From CAMCXE01 sp046347475 (GTDB taxonomy: Bacteria; Pseudomonadota; Gammaproteobacteria; Pseudomonadales; Cellvibrionaceae), in NCBI GenBank assembly GCA_046347475.1, contig JAXMGD010000002.1, forward strand, positions 186,001 through 250,000: a DNA stretch of 64,000 nt, in the 5' to 3' direction. The notes under the pieces are model-generated. The model had not been told where the DNA came from, did no database searches, and worked only from the letters and a program-made list of their open reading frames with translations. Both the position numbers and the translations under genes were made by a program. Shown here piece by piece: positions 45,211 through 55,009 of the stretch. Numbering within the stretch: position 1 is the stretch's first letter; each line of letters begins with the position of its first letter.

Positions 45211-46221
45211 TTAAGGGCAATCACGGCTCCAAAACCCCCCAATACCCGCCACGCCCTGGGCCCCAAGGCTGACGGCCAGCCCCAGGTGCCGCTGATCAAC
45301 CCCGCCCAGGGCAAATACCGGCAGCTTAGCTAAGCGGCTCAACCGCGCCCATTCGCTCCACCCCAAGGCAGCGGCGCCTGGGTGGGTTTGGGTGGGCTGT
45401 ACTGGCGAGAGTAACGCATAGTGGCACTGCAGAGCGCAGGCCAACTCTAGCTCTTGGGCGTCGTGACACGACATACCCAGCATCAAACCGGCAGGGATCG
45501 AAACCGGCCCCTGGGCGGCAGCGGCCGTTAGGTGGAGACCGTGGCAATACTGGCGCAATAGGGTTCCTTGGGCCTGGCTAGTTAACTGGTGAAAGCCAGG
45601 TGCTATAGCAGGCAGCAAACTGCTATGAAGCATAAGCCGGGTATTGTGGTTTTCACCAATATTATGGCTTTCACACAGCGCCAAGGCTGCGGTCATCAAC
45701 TCGCCCCAAGGCCAGCCCAGTTGCTCAGGGCTGTGGGGGCGCGCCAGCATGACGCGACCAGGCTGCAGACTCAGGGCAAATTGTTTCAGCCAAAGCTGTG
45801 GTGTCGCGGCGGCTCCGCTGATACACAGTTGCCTGGGCAACATCAGCGCCTGCAATATCGGGCGATTGGCCGCTGGCAGTGGGTAGCGATCCAGTTCACC
45901 GAGTTTAACCCACGCGAGTGGCTGGCCTTCACGGCCCTCGGCAACACCGTCGAACTGATTGACCCGGAATACATCCAGCAAAACGGATTTATCCGGGTAG
46001 GAATGGTGAATTTGGATAAGCGGCTCAGCCGCCACAACCGCTATGCCTAACTCTTCGTGTAACTCACGCCAGAGCCCGGCTATGGGCGCTTCACCCGCTT
46101 CAAGTTTGCCGCCGGGAAATTCCCACAGGCCGCCTTGATGTTGGTGGGCGGCCCGTTTAGCCAACAGAACTTCACCTGCGCCGTTAACAATCACGCCGAC
46201 AACAACGGCAAGCGCAGACAT
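45211..46221 (-). CDS. Nudix (MutT-like) hydrolase fused to a ThiE-like domain
   Basis: From ATG 46221 the protein has 336 residues. The N-terminal domain is MutT-like, with a complete Nudix box (GGKLEAGE... then RELHEELGI) and the family WEFPGGK; MutT removes 8-oxo-dGTP. The C-terminal half resembles thiamine phosphate synthase (GLMLGMSCHDAQELELAC, LSPVQPTQTHPGAAALGW, PVFALGGVDQRHLGLAVSLGAQG). This fusion is known in pseudomonads; the role of the second domain is uncertain. It is 8 nt downstream of argJ, at the end of the argJ-secA string. Confidence 0.9.
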   Translation of the reverse strand: MSALAVVVGVIVNGAGEVLLAKRAAHQHQGGLWEFPGGKLEAGEAPIAGLWRELHEELGIAVVAAEPLIQIHHSYPDKSVLLDVFRVNQFDGVAEGREGQPLAWVKLGELDRYPLPAANRPILQALMLPRQLCISGAAATPQLWLKQFALSLQPGRVMLARPHSPEQLGWPWGELMTAALALCESHNIGENHNTRLMLHSSLLPAIAPGFHQLTSQAQGTLLRQYCHGLHLTAAAAQGPVSIPAGLMLGMSCHDAQELELACALQCHYALLSPVQPTQTHPGAAALGWSEWARLSRLAKLPVFALGGVDQRHLGLAVSLGAQGVAGIGGFWSRDCP

Positions 46222-46229
46222 GAGGTGGC

Positions 46230-47450
46230 TTAGGAGCGGTATTCGGCGTTGATGGTGACGTACTCGTGGGAGAGATCGCAGGTCCATACCTGCTCTGCCG
46301 CATCCCCTCGGCCCAGGGCCACACGAATGGTGAATTCTGCCTTGCCGACAATGGCAGCACCGGCTTCCTCGGTATAACTGGCAGCGCGACCACCGTTGGC
46401 GACGATCAACACATCATCCAACCAAACATTAACCAGGCGCGCATCGAGATTTTTCACGCCGGCATAACCAATGGCGGCCACTATGCGCCCCCAGTTGGGG
46501 TCGCTGGCGTAGAGGGCCGTTTTAATCAGCGGTGAATGGGCAATGGCATAGGCAATTTGCAAGCATTCATGGCTGCTAGTGCCCTGCTCCACATGAATAG
46601 CCACAAACTTGGTGGCGCCCTCACCGTCTTTGACTATGGCTTGGGCCAGTTGCTGCTGTACGTCAGTGACCGCCGCCAGCAGTTTTTCGTACAGCTCGCC
46701 ATGGGTTGAATTGAGCATTGGCAGCCCTGCTTGGCCGCTGGCAATTAGAATACAGGCGTCATTTGTGGAGGTGTCGCCATCAATAGTGATGCGATTAAAG
46801 GATCTATCGGCCGCTTTTTTGACGATGGCCTCCAACACATGGGGTGCGCAGACCGCATCGGTAGCTATGTACGCCAGCATGGTGGCCATATTGGGACGGA
46901 TCATGCCCGCACCCTTGGCGATGCCCGTCACGCTGATCAGCTCACCGTCGAACTCAAACTGCACCGAGGCGCCTTTGGGGCGAGTATCCGTGGTCATGAT
47001 GGTGCTGCCAGCTAAGGCCCAGTTGTCCTCTTGGGCGCTGGCAATGGCCCGCGGAATAGCCGCAATAATTTTATCAATCGGCAGGTATTCGCCAATAACA
47101 CCCGTGGAGAAAGGAATCACCTGATGGGGTTTCACATCGGTAAGCTCCGCCACGGATCGGCACGTGGCACGAGCATCCTGCATGCCGCGCTCGCCGGTGC
47201 AGGCATTGGCATTGCCCGAGTTCACCACCAAATAACGGATGTCGCCGTTGGCAATATGCTCCCGGCCAATCAACACGGGCGCGGCCGCAAAAGCGCTCTG
47301 GGTGAACACACCGGCTACGCTTGCGCCCTCTTCAATGGCAATCACCAAGAGGTCGTTGCGACCGGCATACTTCACACCTGCTTGAGCCACCCCCAAGCGC
47401 ACCCCACTGATGGGATGCATTACTGGCCAGCTGGCCTCACCTACCGCCAT
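46230..47450 (-). CDS. argJ: Bifunctional ornithine acetyltransferase / N-acetylglutamate synthase ArgJ
   Basis: ArgJ recycles the acetyl group in arginine synthesis and can acetylate glutamate. The 406-residue precursor contains the self-cleavage site before Thr in KGAGMIRPNMATMLAYI, giving two subunits. The ends PISGVRLGVAQAGVKY and CDLSHEYVTINAEYRS are typical. It is 12 nt downstream of secA and 8 nt upstream of the Nudix-ThiE gene. Confidence 0.97.
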   Translation of the reverse strand: MAVGEASWPVMHPISGVRLGVAQAGVKYAGRNDLLVIAIEEGASVAGVFTQSAFAAAPVLIGREHIANGDIRYLVVNSGNANACTGERGMQDARATCRSVAELTDVKPHQVIPFSTGVIGEYLPIDKIIAAIPRAIASAQEDNWALAGSTIMTTDTRPKGASVQFEFDGELISVTGIAKGAGMIRPNMATMLAYIATDAVCAPHVLEAIVKKAADRSFNRITIDGDTSTNDACILIASGQAGLPMLNSTHGELYEKLLAAVTDVQQQLAQAIVKDGEGATKFVAIHVEQGTSSHECLQIAYAIAHSPLIKTALYASDPNWGRIVAAIGYAGVKNLDARLVNVWLDDVLIVANGGRAASYTEEAGAAIVGKAEFTIRVALGRGDAAEQVWTCDLSHEYVTINAEYRS

Positions 47451-47462
47451 GGGTCTACCCTC

Positions 47463-50168
47463 TTAAGCCAACTTGCCGTGGCATGCTTTGTATTTTTGCC
47501 CAGAACCACAGGGGCAGGGATCATTGCGGCCGACTTTGGCGCCGCGACGAGTTAAGGCCACCTGCGGCTGTGCTACAACTTCACCGGTGAAACCCGATAC
47601 CTGATCGTGCTGCAACTGTTGCTGACGACGCGCCCGCTCAGCCTCAGCCGCCTGGGCCCGCTCCATCGCTTCCATCTGCTCAGGCGTAATGGGCTCCACG
47701 CGGAACAATACTCGGGTCACTTCGTGCTTGAGGTTGTTCAACAGAGTTTGGAACAACTCAAAGGATTCCCGCTTGTATTCTTGCTTGGGGTTCTTCTGCG
47801 CATAGGCGCGCAGACCTATGCCCTGGCGCAAGTGGTCCATATTCAGCAAGTGCTCTTTCCACAGGGTGTCCAGCACATGCAGCATCACCTGCCGCTCTAG
47901 GCCACGAATAACCGAAGACAAGCGGCCGGCTTTGTCTTGGTAGAAGCTATTCATCAGGTCGAGAATTTTGCGGCGCAACGGCTCTTCATAGAGCTTGGAA
48001 TCTTCTTTAAGCCATTGGGCGATAGGCACTTCCACACCAAAATCCGCTAATAGGCTCTGCTCAAGGGCGGGGATATCCCACTGTTCCGACATGGACTGCG
48101 GCGGAATGTAATTGGAGATCACATCATTAATGACATCTTCGCGAATACCCGCAATGGCATCGGCAATGGAGTCGGCATCCAACAAGTCATTGCGCTGCTG
48201 GTAAATGACACGGCGCTGATCGTTGGCTACATCGTCGTATTCCAACAGTTGCTTACGGTAGTCAAAGTTGCGGGCCTCCACCTTGCGCTGGGCGTTCTCA
48301 ATGGCGCCGGTCACCATGCGGTGCTCAATCGCCTCGCCCTTCTCCATGCCGAGTTTGTTCATGATGGCGCGCACTCGATCCGAGGCGAAAATGCGCATCA
48401 GGTTATCTTCCAGAGACAGGTAAAAACGCGATACCCCAGGGTCCCCTTGGCGCCCGGCCCGGCCGCGCAGCTGGTTATCAATGCGGCGGGATTCGTGGCG
48501 CTCGGTGCCGAGAATATGCAAGCCGCCAGCGGCCAGCACTTGCTCGTGACGCGCCTTCCATTCCGCGCGAATACGGGCTACTTCCGCTTCGGACGGATTG
48601 TCCAATTTAGCCAACTCAGCTTCACAATTGCCCCCCAACATAATGTCCGTTCCGCGACCTGCCATGTTGGTGGCCACAGTCACCGCACCGGGGCGACCGG
48701 CCTGGGCGATAATATCGGCCTCCCGCTCGTGTTGTTTGGCGTTAAGCACCTCGTGTTTGATACCTGCGGCTTTAAACCGCGCCGACATTTCTTCGGAGGT
48801 TTCCACCGACGCCGTGCCCACCAAGACGGGCACATTCAATTCTTTTAAGCGCTTCACTTCAGCCACAATGGCCTCGAATTTATCTTCCATATTGAGGTAG
48901 ATAAGATCGTTGAGGTCTTTGCGGGCTATGGGTTTATTGGTGGGAATCACCACCACATCCAGATTGTAAATCTGCCGAAATTCAACGGATTCGGTATCCG
49001 CCGTACCGGTCATACCCGAGAGCTTTGGATAAAGACGGAAGTAGTTTTGAAAGGTGGTGCTGGCCAGGGTCTGGCTTTCGTTTTGAATCGTCACCCCTTC
49101 TTTTGCTTCAATCGCCTGGTGCAAACCCTCGGACAAACGACGGCCTGGCATGGTGCGACCGGTATGCTCATCGATCAGAATTACCTGATTGTCCTGCAGT
49201 ATGTACTCCACATCCCTGTTAAACAGTTTGTGGGCCTTTAAAGCTGAGTGCACGTGGTGCAGCATATTGAGGTTACCCGCCGCATAGAGGCTTTGGCCCT
49301 CCGCCAGTAAGCCGCGCTTGGTGAGAATCTGCTCCACCAATTCATGGCCTTCTTCGGTCAACTCAATGTGGCGAGTTTTTTCATCCACCACATAGTGGCC
49401 CGACTCCTCTGAACCCTCGCTCTTGGGTTTAAGTTCGGGAATAAAGCTGTTCATGATGCGATAAAGCTCGGAGGAATCCTCAGCCGCGCCGGAGATAATC
49501 AGGGGCGTGCGGGCCTCATCGATTAAAATGGAGTCCACCTCATCCACAACGGCAAAATTAAGGGGCCGTTGTACACGCTCCTCTTTGCGCATGACCATGT
49601 TGTCGCGCAGGTAGTCAAAACCGTATTCGTTGTTGGTGCCGTAAGTGATGTCGGCCGTATAAGCCTCGCGCTTTTCCCACTGGGGCTGCATGGACAAAAT
49701 CACCCCTACGCTCAAACCTAGCCCCTCATACAACGGACGCATCCATTCCGCGTCACGGCGGGCCAAATAATCGTTCACCGTAACCACATGCACACCACGG
49801 CCGGACACCGCATTGAGGTAAATGGCCAAAGTCGCCATCAGGGTTTTACCCTCCCCCGTACGCATCTCCGCGATGCGCCCTTCGTGCAGGGTAATACCCC
49901 CAATCAACTGCACATCAAAATGGCGCATGCCCATGATGCGTTTACTGGCCTCACGGCACACCGCAAAAGCCTCCGGCAAAATAGCATCCAAGGACTTGCC
50001 CGACTGATGTTGCGCCCGAAACTCGGCGCTTTTCGCCCGCAGGGCCCCATCGTCAAGGGTGCTGATGCTCGCCTCTAATGCATTGATTTGATCTACGATT
50101 TTGCGCATCCGCTTCAATTCGCGATCGTTTTTAGTGCCAATAATTTTTTTCAGTAAATTGCCAATCAT
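47463..50168 (-). CDS. secA: Preprotein translocase ATPase SecA
   Basis: The motor that drives preproteins through SecYEG. The 901-residue protein has Walker A GEGKT at 105-109, the DEAD-like VDEVDSILIDEARTPL, the second nucleotide-binding fold (TNMAGRGTDIMLGGNC) and a C-terminal zinc site (CPCGSGQKYKACHG) used for SecB and phospholipid contact. It lies between the M23 peptidase gene and argJ, as in pseudomonads. Confidence 0.98.
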   Translation of the reverse strand: MIGNLLKKIIGTKNDRELKRMRKIVDQINALEASISTLDDGALRAKSAEFRAQHQSGKSLDAILPEAFAVCREASKRIMGMRHFDVQLIGGITLHEGRIAEMRTGEGKTLMATLAIYLNAVSGRGVHVVTVNDYLARRDAEWMRPLYEGLGLSVGVILSMQPQWEKREAYTADITYGTNNEYGFDYLRDNMVMRKEERVQRPLNFAVVDEVDSILIDEARTPLIISGAAEDSSELYRIMNSFIPELKPKSEGSEESGHYVVDEKTRHIELTEEGHELVEQILTKRGLLAEGQSLYAAGNLNMLHHVHSALKAHKLFNRDVEYILQDNQVILIDEHTGRTMPGRRLSEGLHQAIEAKEGVTIQNESQTLASTTFQNYFRLYPKLSGMTGTADTESVEFRQIYNLDVVVIPTNKPIARKDLNDLIYLNMEDKFEAIVAEVKRLKELNVPVLVGTASVETSEEMSARFKAAGIKHEVLNAKQHEREADIIAQAGRPGAVTVATNMAGRGTDIMLGGNCEAELAKLDNPSEAEVARIRAEWKARHEQVLAAGGLHILGTERHESRRIDNQLRGRAGRQGDPGVSRFYLSLEDNLMRIFASDRVRAIMNKLGMEKGEAIEHRMVTGAIENAQRKVEARNFDYRKQLLEYDDVANDQRRVIYQQRNDLLDADSIADAIAGIREDVINDVISNYIPPQSMSEQWDIPALEQSLLADFGVEVPIAQWLKEDSKLYEEPLRRKILDLMNSFYQDKAGRLSSVIRGLERQVMLHVLDTLWKEHLLNMDHLRQGIGLRAYAQKNPKQEYKRESFELFQTLLNNLKHEVTRVLFRVEPITPEQMEAMERAQAAEAERARRQQQLQHDQVSGFTGEVVAQPQVALTRRGAKVGRNDPCPCGSGQKYKACHGKLA

Positions 50169-50279
50169 AAAATCGCCATCAAGCCACCCAGCCGGGGGGC
50201 GGCATAGTAAAAGAAAGTCTATTTAAGGGAAATACACGCAGCGCGGCTGGCACACTGCTTTGGGGCAGAAAAGGAAGAG

Positions 50280-51188
50280 TTAGGGGACGGTCGTGCGGAT
50301 GTAGGAGGCAGGATCAACAACGCGGTTATTTTTGTACACCTCAAAGTGTACATGGGGGCCAGAGGAGCGGCCGGTGTTACCTAAGAGCGCAATTACTTGG
50401 CCTTTTTGCACCATATCGCCAACGTGCACAAGATTTTTCTTGCAGTGCCCGTAACGCGTTTTAAAACCATTGCCGTGGTTTATCTCAACTAAATTACCAT
50501 AGCCTGTTTTCTCGGCCGACCAAGTCACAAGGCCAGAGGCCACGGCGGAAATTTCACTGCCCTCAGCAGCGGAAAAATCCACGCCCTCATGCATCTCATT
50601 CTGGCCAGTAAACGGGTCCGTACGCCAACCGAATTCAGAAGAGCGGTAACCTTCTTTTACCGGTGCGCCCTGCACCAGAGCATCGCTGGCGAATTTTTGC
50701 TGGGACACCCACTCATCCAGATACTCCAACTGGTGCTGACGGTTTTCAAGTCGAGCACTGAGTTCATCAACCAGGTTATTAAGCTCGCTCAATGCATATA
50801 CACGCGCAGAGCGTTCACTTACCGGGCCACCTAAACCTGGGGACTGACTAAAATCGAATTCTTTTAGGTCAAGCTGCGCATTACTGCTAATACGCTCACC
50901 CAAGGCATCCAAACGCAATAGTTTGGCTTGCAACTCAGCCACACGCATGGCTAAAGCATTTACTTTGGCCTGTTGATCACGCGCTTCAAGCGCCGCATTA
51001 AGTGGATCATTCCAAGCTGTATCAGGCTGAGCGAGAAAACGCGAAACCTGTGATAAGTTCAATACCAATAGCGCAGCCACCCCACAGGGCAGCCCGATGC
51101 CACAGAGCGCCAAGAGCGCCTTAGCCCAAAAGCCGAAGGTCACACTGTAAGTGCGGCCTCGTTTAGGGTTGATTAATATGAACTTCAC
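50280..51188 (-). CDS. M23 family metallopeptidase
   Basis: A 302-residue envelope protein with one N-terminal membrane segment (about 23-46), a coiled coil (about 70-165) and a LytM/M23 peptidase domain (about 180-300) with zinc ligands in MHEGVDF and HVHFE. It is predicted to cut peptidoglycan cross-links or to activate other hydrolases. The lpxC-M23-secA order is seen in pseudomonads. Confidence 0.92.
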   Translation of the reverse strand: MKFILINPKRGRTYSVTFGFWAKALLALCGIGLPCGVAALLVLNLSQVSRFLAQPDTAWNDPLNAALEARDQQAKVNALAMRVAELQAKLLRLDALGERISSNAQLDLKEFDFSQSPGLGGPVSERSARVYALSELNNLVDELSARLENRQHQLEYLDEWVSQQKFASDALVQGAPVKEGYRSSEFGWRTDPFTGQNEMHEGVDFSAAEGSEISAVASGLVTWSAEKTGYGNLVEINHGNGFKTRYGHCKKNLVHVGDMVQKGQVIALLGNTGRSSGPHVHFEVYKNNRVVDPASYIRTTVP

Positions 51189-51342
51189 GCCAAAATCATC
51201 CTAGGATCTATTGTGGTTATTACGGGAGCCAGCGCTTTTTGAGGCGCGGAATATGGCACAGGCCGCGCCCCGGTTCAATAGAATAGGTCATGGGGAGGAA
51301 CTAAACTGGAAAAATCAGCTGCGAGCACAAACCATTTGGCGA

Positions 51343-51369
51343 AAAAAAACCCGGTGAAACCGGGTTTTT
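51343..51369 (-). terminator. Terminator of lpxC
   Basis: On the minus strand the stem aaacccggt/accgggttt has a short loop and is followed by a U-tract, 18 nt after the lpxC stop. Confidence 0.88.
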
Positions 51370-51386
51370 AGGGCGTCAAACTGACC

Positions 51387-52298
51387 TTATGCAGCAATCA
51401 GCGGTTTGATGTAAGAAATAGGTGCCTTGGCTGTATCTTCACAAGTGACATACTCCCAAGCATCTGTGCGGCTTAACAGTTCTCGCAGAGATTTATTGTT
51501 CAAGCCGTGGCCTGATTTGAACGCACTGTACTCACCTACAATCCCAAAGCCCAATAAGTACAAATCACCGATGGCATCGAGTACCTTGTGCTTCACAAAC
51601 TCGTCTTCATAACGCAAACCGTCTTTGTTCATGATGCCGCCCGCATCAATAACAATGGCGTTATCAATGCTGCCGCCTTTGGCCAACCCCTTGGCGCGCA
51701 GCATTTCAATATCGTGCATAAAGCCAAAGGTGCGAGCGCGTGAGATTTCTTTAACGAACGATGCGTTGGAGAAATCAACCGATACCGCCTTTTTGTGATC
51801 GCGAAATATGGGGTGGTCAAAGTCGATTCCGAAGCTGACCTTAAAGCCATCGTAGGGTAAAAAGCTGGCGGTCTTATCACCATCTTGCACCGTAACTGGC
51901 TTGAGAATACGGATAAACTTCTTCGCGGCACGCTGCTCTTGGATACCAGCAGACTCGATCAAAAACACAAACGGGCCCGCGCTGCCATCCATAATGGGCA
52001 CTTCATCAGCATTTAATTCAATGATGGCATTATCAATCCCTAATCCAGCCATGGCAGAGAGCAAATGCTCGACGGTGGAAACGCGCACGCCATCTTTGAT
52101 CAAAGTGGTAGATAAAGTGGTATCGCCGACAAAATGTGCTTTAGCTGGGATAGTGACAACAGGCGAAAGATCCGTGCGGCGAAACACTATGCCGTGGTCG
52201 ATCGGCGCAGGACGCAGGGTGAGCGTGACTTGCTTACCGGTATGTAAACCCACCCCGGTGGCTCGAATGGCGTTTTTTAAGGTGCGCTGTCTGATCAT
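51387..52298 (-). CDS. lpxC: UDP-3-O-acyl-N-acetylglucosamine deacetylase LpxC
   Basis: A zinc amidase, the committed step of lipid A synthesis. The 303-residue protein has VEHLLSAMAGLGIDN with the zinc His, the HKVLDAIGDLYLLG zinc/catalytic motif and GHGLNNKSLRELL. It is transcribed separately from ftsZ, since terminators stand on both sides, and is regulated in many bacteria by FtsH proteolysis of the C-terminus. Confidence 0.98.
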   Translation of the reverse strand: MIRQRTLKNAIRATGVGLHTGKQVTLTLRPAPIDHGIVFRRTDLSPVVTIPAKAHFVGDTTLSTTLIKDGVRVSTVEHLLSAMAGLGIDNAIIELNADEVPIMDGSAGPFVFLIESAGIQEQRAAKKFIRILKPVTVQDGDKTASFLPYDGFKVSFGIDFDHPIFRDHKKAVSVDFSNASFVKEISRARTFGFMHDIEMLRAKGLAKGGSIDNAIVIDAGGIMNKDGLRYEDEFVKHKVLDAIGDLYLLGFGIVGEYSAFKSGHGLNNKSLRELLSRTDAWEYVTCEDTAKAPISYIKPLIAA

Positions 52299-52440
52299 CT
52301 GAATCTACCTGTGCGGATACCGCAGTGGCTAAAGGAATTAATCGAGGCTACCTCGATACTTCACAGATTCTAGAGAAGTCAGATGAATCTAAGCTGAACT
52401 TTGGGATTAGGTCACAGCCTCCAAGCTACGGCTCCGACAC

Positions 52441-52468
52441 AAAAAAGCCCCTAACAAGGGGCTTTTTT
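52441..52468 (-). terminator. Terminator of the division cluster after ftsZ
   Basis: A symmetrical stem aaaaaagcccc/ggggctttttt with loop taacaa, 40 nt after the ftsZ stop. Confidence 0.9.
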
Positions 52469-52507
52469 GCTCCGGCCTGCGCTAAGCAGGCCATTACAAC
52501 GGCGGAA

Positions 52508-53692
52508 TTACTGCGACTCAGACTGGCGGCGCAAAAACGCTGGAATATCTAAGTAATCCATGTCTTTATCGCGCATATCCAACGCCTGCGCCACAGAAAT
52601 AGTGCTTTGCTTGGCGCGTAAAGGCCCCTGCGGGCGCTCTATGGCTGCGCCTGCGTAGACGGGTTTTTGTGGTTCAGCTTGTTGCGGTTGAGCGCGGATC
52701 GGATCGGGCGCTTTGGTGGCGACACTGGGTTTGGCAACCAAGCCAAGACCTGTCGCCACCACCGTAACCCGCAGTTCGTCTTTCATTTCTGGGTCGATCA
52801 CAGTACCCACTACCACCGTGGCATCAGAGGAGGCAAACTCTTCGATGGTGTCACCCACCAAAGTAAATTCACCCAAGGATAAATCCATACCGGCAGTAAT
52901 GTTGACCAAAATACCCTTAGCGCCCTGCAGGTTTACATCTTCCAACAAGGGGCTGCGGATGGCGGCCTCAGCTGCTTCGCGGGCGCGATTGTCGCCGCGC
53001 GCGGCACCGGTACCCATCATAGCCATGCCCATTTCCGACATCACCGTGCGCACGTCGGCGAAGTCCACGTTGATCATACCCGGGCGGATAATAAGGTCGG
53101 CTATACCCTGTACGGCGCCCAATAAAACATCATTAGCAGCCTTGAAGGCGTCGAGTAAGCTAGTGGTCTTACCCAATACAGCGAGTAATTTTTCGTTTGG
53201 AATGGTAATTAAAGAGTCAACGCGCTCTTGAAGGTGTTTGATACCTTCTTCGGCAATAGCCATGCGCTTGCGGCCTTCAAATGGAAAGGGTTTGGTGACT
53301 ACCGCGACGGTTAAGATGCCTAGCTCACGGGCTACCTCGGCCACAACCGGCGCGCCGCCTGTGCCTGTACCACCACCCATACCAGCGGTGATAAACACCA
53401 TGTCCGCACCGCGCAGCACCTCAGCGATACGATCGCGATCTTCCAGTGCGGCTTGGCGCCCCACATCGGGGTTAGCCCCTGCGCCAAGGCCTTTGGTCAT
53501 GTTGTTGCCCAGCTGTAAAACGGCGTGGGCTTCTATATTTTTAAGTGCCTGGGCGTCAGTGTTGGCACAGACAAAGTCAACACCTTCAACATGATTGTTA
53601 ATCATGTGTTTGACTGCGTTGCCGCCGCCACCACCGACACCCACTACTTTAATTACCGCGTTTTGCGGCAAGTTATCGACTAATTCAAACAT
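52508..53692 (-). CDS. ftsZ: Cell division protein FtsZ
   Basis: The tubulin-like GTPase that forms the Z-ring. The 394-residue protein has the GTP-binding GGGTGTG motif (106-112), the T7-type loop NVDFADVRTVMS and the C-terminal conserved peptide MDYLDIPAFLRRQ that binds FtsA and ZipA. It follows ftsA by 61 nt and closes the division cluster. Confidence 0.98.
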   Translation of the reverse strand: MFELVDNLPQNAVIKVVGVGGGGGNAVKHMINNHVEGVDFVCANTDAQALKNIEAHAVLQLGNNMTKGLGAGANPDVGRQAALEDRDRIAEVLRGADMVFITAGMGGGTGTGGAPVVAEVARELGILTVAVVTKPFPFEGRKRMAIAEEGIKHLQERVDSLITIPNEKLLAVLGKTTSLLDAFKAANDVLLGAVQGIADLIIRPGMINVDFADVRTVMSEMGMAMMGTGAARGDNRAREAAEAAIRSPLLEDVNLQGAKGILVNITAGMDLSLGEFTLVGDTIEEFASSDATVVVGTVIDPEMKDELRVTVVATGLGLVAKPSVATKAPDPIRAQPQQAEPQKPVYAGAAIERPQGPLRAKQSTISVAQALDMRDKDMDYLDIPAFLRRQSESQ

Positions 53693-53753
53693 TTTCAGCT
53701 CCCCAGATATCCCCTGAATTTGCCATTGTACTCAATTGCTTGCGTGGATGGGA

Positions 53754-54983
53754 TTAAAAATTGCGCGCTAACCAACCTTTTAGGCGATTCCATGAACTCT
53801 CGCGCGGACCGAATGAGGCAACCTTATGCATGCCTTTCTGTTTCATCCCATACAACAACAATCCAACCCCAGTTGAATAAATCGGATTGGTGACTATATC
53901 GCGCATACCGCGTACGTTTTGTGGTATCCCCAAACGCACTGGCATGTCGAAAATTTCCTCGGCCAATTCAATTACGCCTTCCATTTTAGACGTACCCCCT
54001 GTAAGTACTATGCCCGCGGGGATCAGATTTTCAAATCCGCTGCGGCGCAGTTCAGCTTGTACGAGGGTAAAGAGTTCGTCGTAACGGGGCTCAACGACTT
54101 CAGCCAGCGACTGGCGTGACAGGCTGCGCGGTGGGCGATCACCGACACTGGGCACCTGAATCATTTCATCGGGGTTTGTCAAAGTGGCGAGCGCACAGGC
54201 GTATTTGATTTTGATGGCTTCAGCATATTGCGTGGGTGTGCGCAGGGCCATGGCTATATCGTTGGTGACCTGATCGCCCGCAATGGGAATCACACCGGTG
54301 TGGCGAATGGCCCCCTCGGTAAATATGGCGATGTCGGTGGTGCCGCCGCCTATATCCACCATACACACCCCCAACTCTTTTTCGTCGTCGGTGAGCACCG
54401 CATAGCTGGACGCTAACTGCTCAAGAATGATGTCTTCGACTTCCAAGTTACAGCGGCGTATGCACTTTTCGATATTTTGCGCGGCGTTGATGGCACAGGT
54501 CACCAGATGTACTTTGGCCTCAAGGCGCACACCGGACATACCCAGTGGATCTTTAACACCATCCTGTTCATCAATTAGGTATTCCTGCGGCAGTATGTGC
54601 AGGATTTTCTGATCAGCCGGGATAGCAACCGCTTGTGCCGCATCAATAACGCGATCTAAATCCTGCGTGAGCACTTCTTTATCTTTGATGGCCACAATAC
54701 CGTGGGAGTTGAGGCTGCGGATGTGGGAACCTGCGATGCCTGCAAACACCGAGTGAATTTGACACCCCGCCATTAGCTCCGCTTCTTCGATTGCCCGCTG
54801 GATGGCCTGCACGGTGGAGTCGATGTTCACCACCACGCCTTTTTTCAGGCCGGTAGACTTATGGGAGCCAAGACCTATGACGGACAGCTCTCCTTCCGGC
54901 GAGATTTCGCCGACGATGGCGACAATTTTGGATGTTCCTATATCCAGGCCGACGATCATTTTGCTCCCATTAGCTTGAGCCAT
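53754..54983 (-). CDS. ftsA: Cell division protein FtsA
   Basis: The actin-like ATPase that anchors FtsZ to the membrane. The 409-residue protein has the phosphate 1 region GLDIGTSKIVAIVGE, the ATP-binding VDIGGGTTDIAIF and the C-terminal amphipathic helix RLKGWLARNF that inserts into the membrane. It lies between ftsQ and ftsZ in the canonical order. Confidence 0.98.
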   Translation of the reverse strand: MAQANGSKMIVGLDIGTSKIVAIVGEISPEGELSVIGLGSHKSTGLKKGVVVNIDSTVQAIQRAIEEAELMAGCQIHSVFAGIAGSHIRSLNSHGIVAIKDKEVLTQDLDRVIDAAQAVAIPADQKILHILPQEYLIDEQDGVKDPLGMSGVRLEAKVHLVTCAINAAQNIEKCIRRCNLEVEDIILEQLASSYAVLTDDEKELGVCMVDIGGGTTDIAIFTEGAIRHTGVIPIAGDQVTNDIAMALRTPTQYAEAIKIKYACALATLTNPDEMIQVPSVGDRPPRSLSRQSLAEVVEPRYDELFTLVQAELRRSGFENLIPAGIVLTGGTSKMEGVIELAEEIFDMPVRLGIPQNVRGMRDIVTNPIYSTGVGLLLYGMKQKGMHKVASFGPRESSWNRLKGWLARNF

Positions 54984-55009
54984 GTTTTACTCCAGCGCCT
55001 GTATGCGCT